From an uncultured Lachnospiraceae bacterium (GTDB taxonomy: Bacteria; Bacillota; Clostridia; Lachnospirales; Lachnospiraceae), in assembly GCA_947589175.1 (NCBI GenBank), contig CANPZR010000130.1:1-7217 (forward strand): a stretch of 7,217 nt of DNA, in the 5' to 3' direction. Positions 4,716-7,217 of this stretch are shown piece by piece. Every line of letters begins with the position of its first letter. The first letter of the stretch is position 1. Position numbers and translations under genes: made by a program. Under the pieces are notes generated by a model, which saw nothing but the letters and a program-made list of their open reading frames with translations, was not told the DNA's origin and searched no databases.

Positions 4716-7217
4716 TTACCATCTCTCCTTCAGCTGATTCTGCCACTTATAGACCAGATTCATCGCGTCGATCGGAGTGACCCGCGACAGATCGATATCC
4801 CGCAATTCAAACAAAATATCATCGGTCTGATTGCCTCCCATGGCGTCAAAAATCGAGAGCTGGTTCATCGTCTTCTCCCCCTTAACCGGGGTTTCGCTCG
4901 CCGCAAGCTCCGGCTCATTTGCCACGGCGGGAACGGTTCGCTCCTTCGTGTCCTCCAGCTCATCGGCGATCTCCCTCGCCCGGACGAGCACCTCGTCCGG
5001 CACGCCCGCCAGCCTTGCCACCTGAATGCCGTAGCTGCGGTCCGCGCCGCCCTTTACGATTTTTCTCAGAAAAACAATGTCCTCCCCGTCCTCTTTTACC
5101 GCGATGCAGTAATTCTGCACGCCCGCCAATTTCCCCTCTAACTCCGTCAGCTCGTGGTAATGCGTGGCGAACAGCGTCTTGGCGCCCAGAATCTTTTTGT
5201 TAACAATGTGCTCCACCACCGCCCAGGCGATACTCAGTCCGTCAAAGGTACTGGTCCCGCGGCCGATCTCGTCCAGGACAATCAGGCTGTCCTTGGTAGC
5301 GTTGTGCAGAATATTCGCCACCTCGGTCATTTCCACCATAAAGGTACTCTGCCCGCTGGCCAGATCGTCCGATGCCCCCACGCGAGTAAAAATGCGGTCC
5401 ACGAGCGAGATGTCCGCCGACTCCGCCGGGACAAACGATCCGATCTGCGCCATCAGCACGATCAGCGCCGTCTGGCGCATGTAGGTCGATTTGCCCGCCA
5501 TGTTGGGTCCAGTAATAATAATGACCCGGTGGGTGTCCCCGTCCAAAAACGTGTCGTTGGGTATGAACATATTGTTCTCAATCATTTTTTCTATCACCGG
5601 ATGACGTCCCTCTTTAATGCGCAGCTCGCCCTTCGTGTTAATCGTCGGCCGCACATAGTGTCCCCGCTCCGCCACATAAGCCAGGGAGGCCAGCACGTCT
5701 AACTGGGCAATCACATCCGCCGTGTTCTGAATCCGCTCCATCTGCTCAAAAATCCGGTCACGAAGCTCGCAGAACACCGCGTATTCCAGACCGAACAGCC
5801 GGTCCTCCGCCCCTAGGATTGTCTCCTCCATCTCCTTCAGTTCCGGCGTGGTGTACCGCTCGGCGTTGGTCAGCGTCTGCTTGCGGATCCAGTTGTCCGG
5901 CACCTGGCTGATGAAGGATTTCGTCACCTCCAGATAGTACCCGAACACCTTGTTGAACTTGATCCGCAGGTTCTTGATTCCGGTCTTTTCCTTTTCCTCC
6001 GCCTCTAACTGCGCCAGCCAGTCTTTTCCCTTGGTCTTGGCGTCCCGCAGCTTGTCGATTTCCGGGTGGTATCCGGTCTTGAAAATGCCTCCCTCCCGCA
6101 CGGAAATCGGCGGCTCTTCCTCGATGGCGTCGTGAATCCACCCGTACACGTCCTCCAGCGGATCCAATTTATCATATAATTCTTTAAATAATTCCGACTC
6201 AAAATTCCCGCACAGAAAACGGATGTGGGGAAGCATGGACAGCGAGGACTCTAACGCGATCATGTCCCGCGGATTCACTGTCTTATAGCTGATTTTGCTG
6301 AGCAGACGCTCCAGATCGTACACCGGGTTGAGGTACTCCCGCATTTCCTCTCTGGTAATGACATTCTGGTTCAGCTCCTCAATGGCGTCGTAGCGGCGCT
6401 CAATCTGCCCCCTGTCAATCAGCGGCTGTTCCAGGTAGCTTCGCAGCTTGCGGGCTCCCATCGCCGTCTTTGTCTTGTCGAGCACCCACAAGAGCGACCC
6501 TTTTTTCTGCTTTTCCCGCAGCGTCTCCACCAGTTCCAGATTGCGCCTCGTGCTGCGGTCTAAGAGCATGTACTTCCCGGTCTGATAGGGCCTTAAGCTG
6601 GAAATGTGCGCCAGCGAGCACTTCTGCGTCTCTTCCAGATATTGCATGACACACCCGGCCGCCGTCACCCCGATGGAGTAGTCGGACAGCCCCAGCCCCT
6701 CCAGCGCCGAGACGTGAAAATGCCGGCACAGGGCTTTCACGCAGGTGTCCCTGTCAAAATACCGGGGATCTAACGCCGAAATCACGATGCCCAGTCGGTC
6801 GCTCAAATCGGCCAGATCCGCGCCGCATATGTAAAAAGCGTCGTTGCAGATAATCTCGGACGGCATAAATTTATTCACTTCATCCAACAGCTTTCCCAAG
6901 CTGTCCACCTCAGTCAGAACGTACTCGCCCGTGGTGACGTCCACCGCGGAAAGCCCGAAATCCCCCTCCAGAGAGACGATGCCCATCAGGTAATTGTTCC
7001 GGCTCTCATCCAGAGCGCTCGTAAAGCTGTTGGTTCCCGGCGTCACGATGCGGATAACTTCCCGCTTCACAAGTCCCTTGGCCAGCTTCGGGTCCTCCAC
7101 CTGCTCGCAGATGGCCACCTTGTAGCCCCTTTCCACCAGACGGTTGATATATCCCTCCGCAGAATGAAATGGGACACCACACATGGGTGCCCTCTCTTTC
7201 AATCCGCAGCTCTTACC
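4716..7217 (-). CDS. mutS: DNA mismatch repair ATPase MutS (5'-truncated by window edge)
   Basis: MutS binds mismatched or looped bases as a dimer and, on ATP binding, becomes a sliding clamp that recruits MutL. 833 codons are visible, ending in TAA at 4716-4718. The frame is open to the last base: before the TTG at 7202 it reads G-K-S-C-G, and LKERAPMCGVPFHS continues the conserved MutS N-terminal domain, so the TTG is an internal leucine and the real start lies outside. About 50-60 residues, including the mismatch-contacting F-x-E motif, are missing by comparison with family members. Seen in order (visible-residue numbering): rest of the mismatch domain with AICEQVEDP and RIVTPGT, connector, lever/clamp core, Walker A GPNMAGKST at about 570-578 (bases 5484-5510), Walker B LIVLDEIGRGTSTFDG with D649/E650, FATHYHEL near 683, and a C-terminal QLSIF at 786-790 (bases 4848-4862) that fits the beta-clamp binding consensus. 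The final RVTPIDAMNLVYKWQ resembles the C-terminal oligomerisation segment of MutS. All catalytic motifs are intact. mutL follows on the same strand. Confidence 0.98.
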   Translation of the reverse strand, partial: GKSCGLKERAPMCGVPFHSAEGYINRLVERGYKVAICEQVEDPKLAKGLVKREVIRIVTPGTNSFTSALDESRNNYLMGIVSLEGDFGLSAVDVTTGEYVLTEVDSLGKLLDEVNKFMPSEIICNDAFYICGADLADLSDRLGIVISALDPRYFDRDTCVKALCRHFHVSALEGLGLSDYSIGVTAAGCVMQYLEETQKCSLAHISSLRPYQTGKYMLLDRSTRRNLELVETLREKQKKGSLLWVLDKTKTAMGARKLRSYLEQPLIDRGQIERRYDAIEELNQNVITREEMREYLNPVYDLERLLSKISYKTVNPRDMIALESSLSMLPHIRFLCGNFESELFKELYDKLDPLEDVYGWIHDAIEEEPPISVREGGIFKTGYHPEIDKLRDAKTKGKDWLAQLEAEEKEKTGIKNLRIKFNKVFGYYLEVTKSFISQVPDNWIRKQTLTNAERYTTPELKEMEETILGAEDRLFGLEYAVFCELRDRIFEQMERIQNTADVIAQLDVLASLAYVAERGHYVRPTINTKGELRIKEGRHPVIEKMIENNMFIPNDTFLDGDTHRVIIITGPNMAGKSTYMRQTALIVLMAQIGSFVPAESADISLVDRIFTRVGASDDLASGQSTFMVEMTEVANILHNATKDSLIVLDEIGRGTSTFDGLSIAWAVVEHIVNKKILGAKTLFATHYHELTELEGKLAGVQNYCIAVKEDGEDIVFLRKIVKGGADRSYGIQVARLAGVPDEVLVRAREIADELEDTKERTVPAVANEPELAASETPVKGEKTMNQLSIFDAMGGNQTDDILFELRDIDLSRVTPIDAMNLVYKWQNQLKERW

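Noticed and set aside
5154..5702. Plus-strand open frame of 182 codons opposite the mutS ATPase region
   Set aside because: It is a shadow of the highly conserved Walker region of mutS and shows no independent motif.
1..7217. A hidden mobile element, CRISPR array, toxin-antitoxin or defence module
   Set aside because: About 95% of the window is four recognised housekeeping genes on one strand. The spacers are 95-127 bases with no terminal inverted repeats, target duplications, spaced identical repeats or foreign coding sequence.

Overview
The window is a stretch of bacterial housekeeping chromosome with four genes, all on the minus strand, so transcription runs from high to low coordinates: mutS (5' end cut off by the window edge), mutL, miaA and a PLP-dependent 'methionine gamma-lyase family / aluminium resistance' protein (ynbB-like). 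The moderately GC-rich coding sequence, the AT-rich spacers, the Shine-Dalgarno sites, an endonuclease-type MutL with no MutH, and the gene order mutS-mutL-miaA-ynbB point to an anaerobic Firmicute of class Clostridia. Lachnospiraceae is my best guess, from protein style and gene order rather than from any search.

Layout from right to left. 7217-4716: mutS, open at the window edge and lacking roughly its first 50-60 codons. 4715-4616: a 100-base junction with two equally good Shine-Dalgarno/start pairs for mutL and two small inverted repeats that can also pair with each other. 4615-2651: mutL, with a glutamine/serine/asparagine-rich linker built from four imperfect 30-base repeats. 2650-2524: a very AT-rich spacer (about 19% GC) with regularly spaced A-tracts. 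2523-1516: miaA, best started at a GTG. 1515-1386: a spacer with a good sigma-A-type promoter candidate and tandem 18-base repeats. 1385-96: the ynbB-like PLP enzyme. 95-1: short AT-rich tail with no clear terminator.

How the genes work together. MutS recognises mismatches and passes the signal by ATP-driven conformational change to MutL. This MutL carries the DQHA(X)2E(X)4E endonuclease motif and so should nick DNA itself, without MutH. Both proteins carry candidate sliding-clamp binding motifs (QLSIF in MutS, QNLAAP in MutL). MiaA prenylates A37 of tRNAs reading UNN codons. The last gene is a fold-type I PLP enzyme of uncertain physiological role. hfq, which follows miaA in many bacteria, is not present between miaA and ynbB here.

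I see no mobile element, CRISPR array, tRNA, rRNA or novel defence-type system. The features most worth checking are small: the in-frame hexapeptide-like 18-base repeats between miaA and ynbB, the mutS/mutL junction, and the coding minisatellite in mutL.
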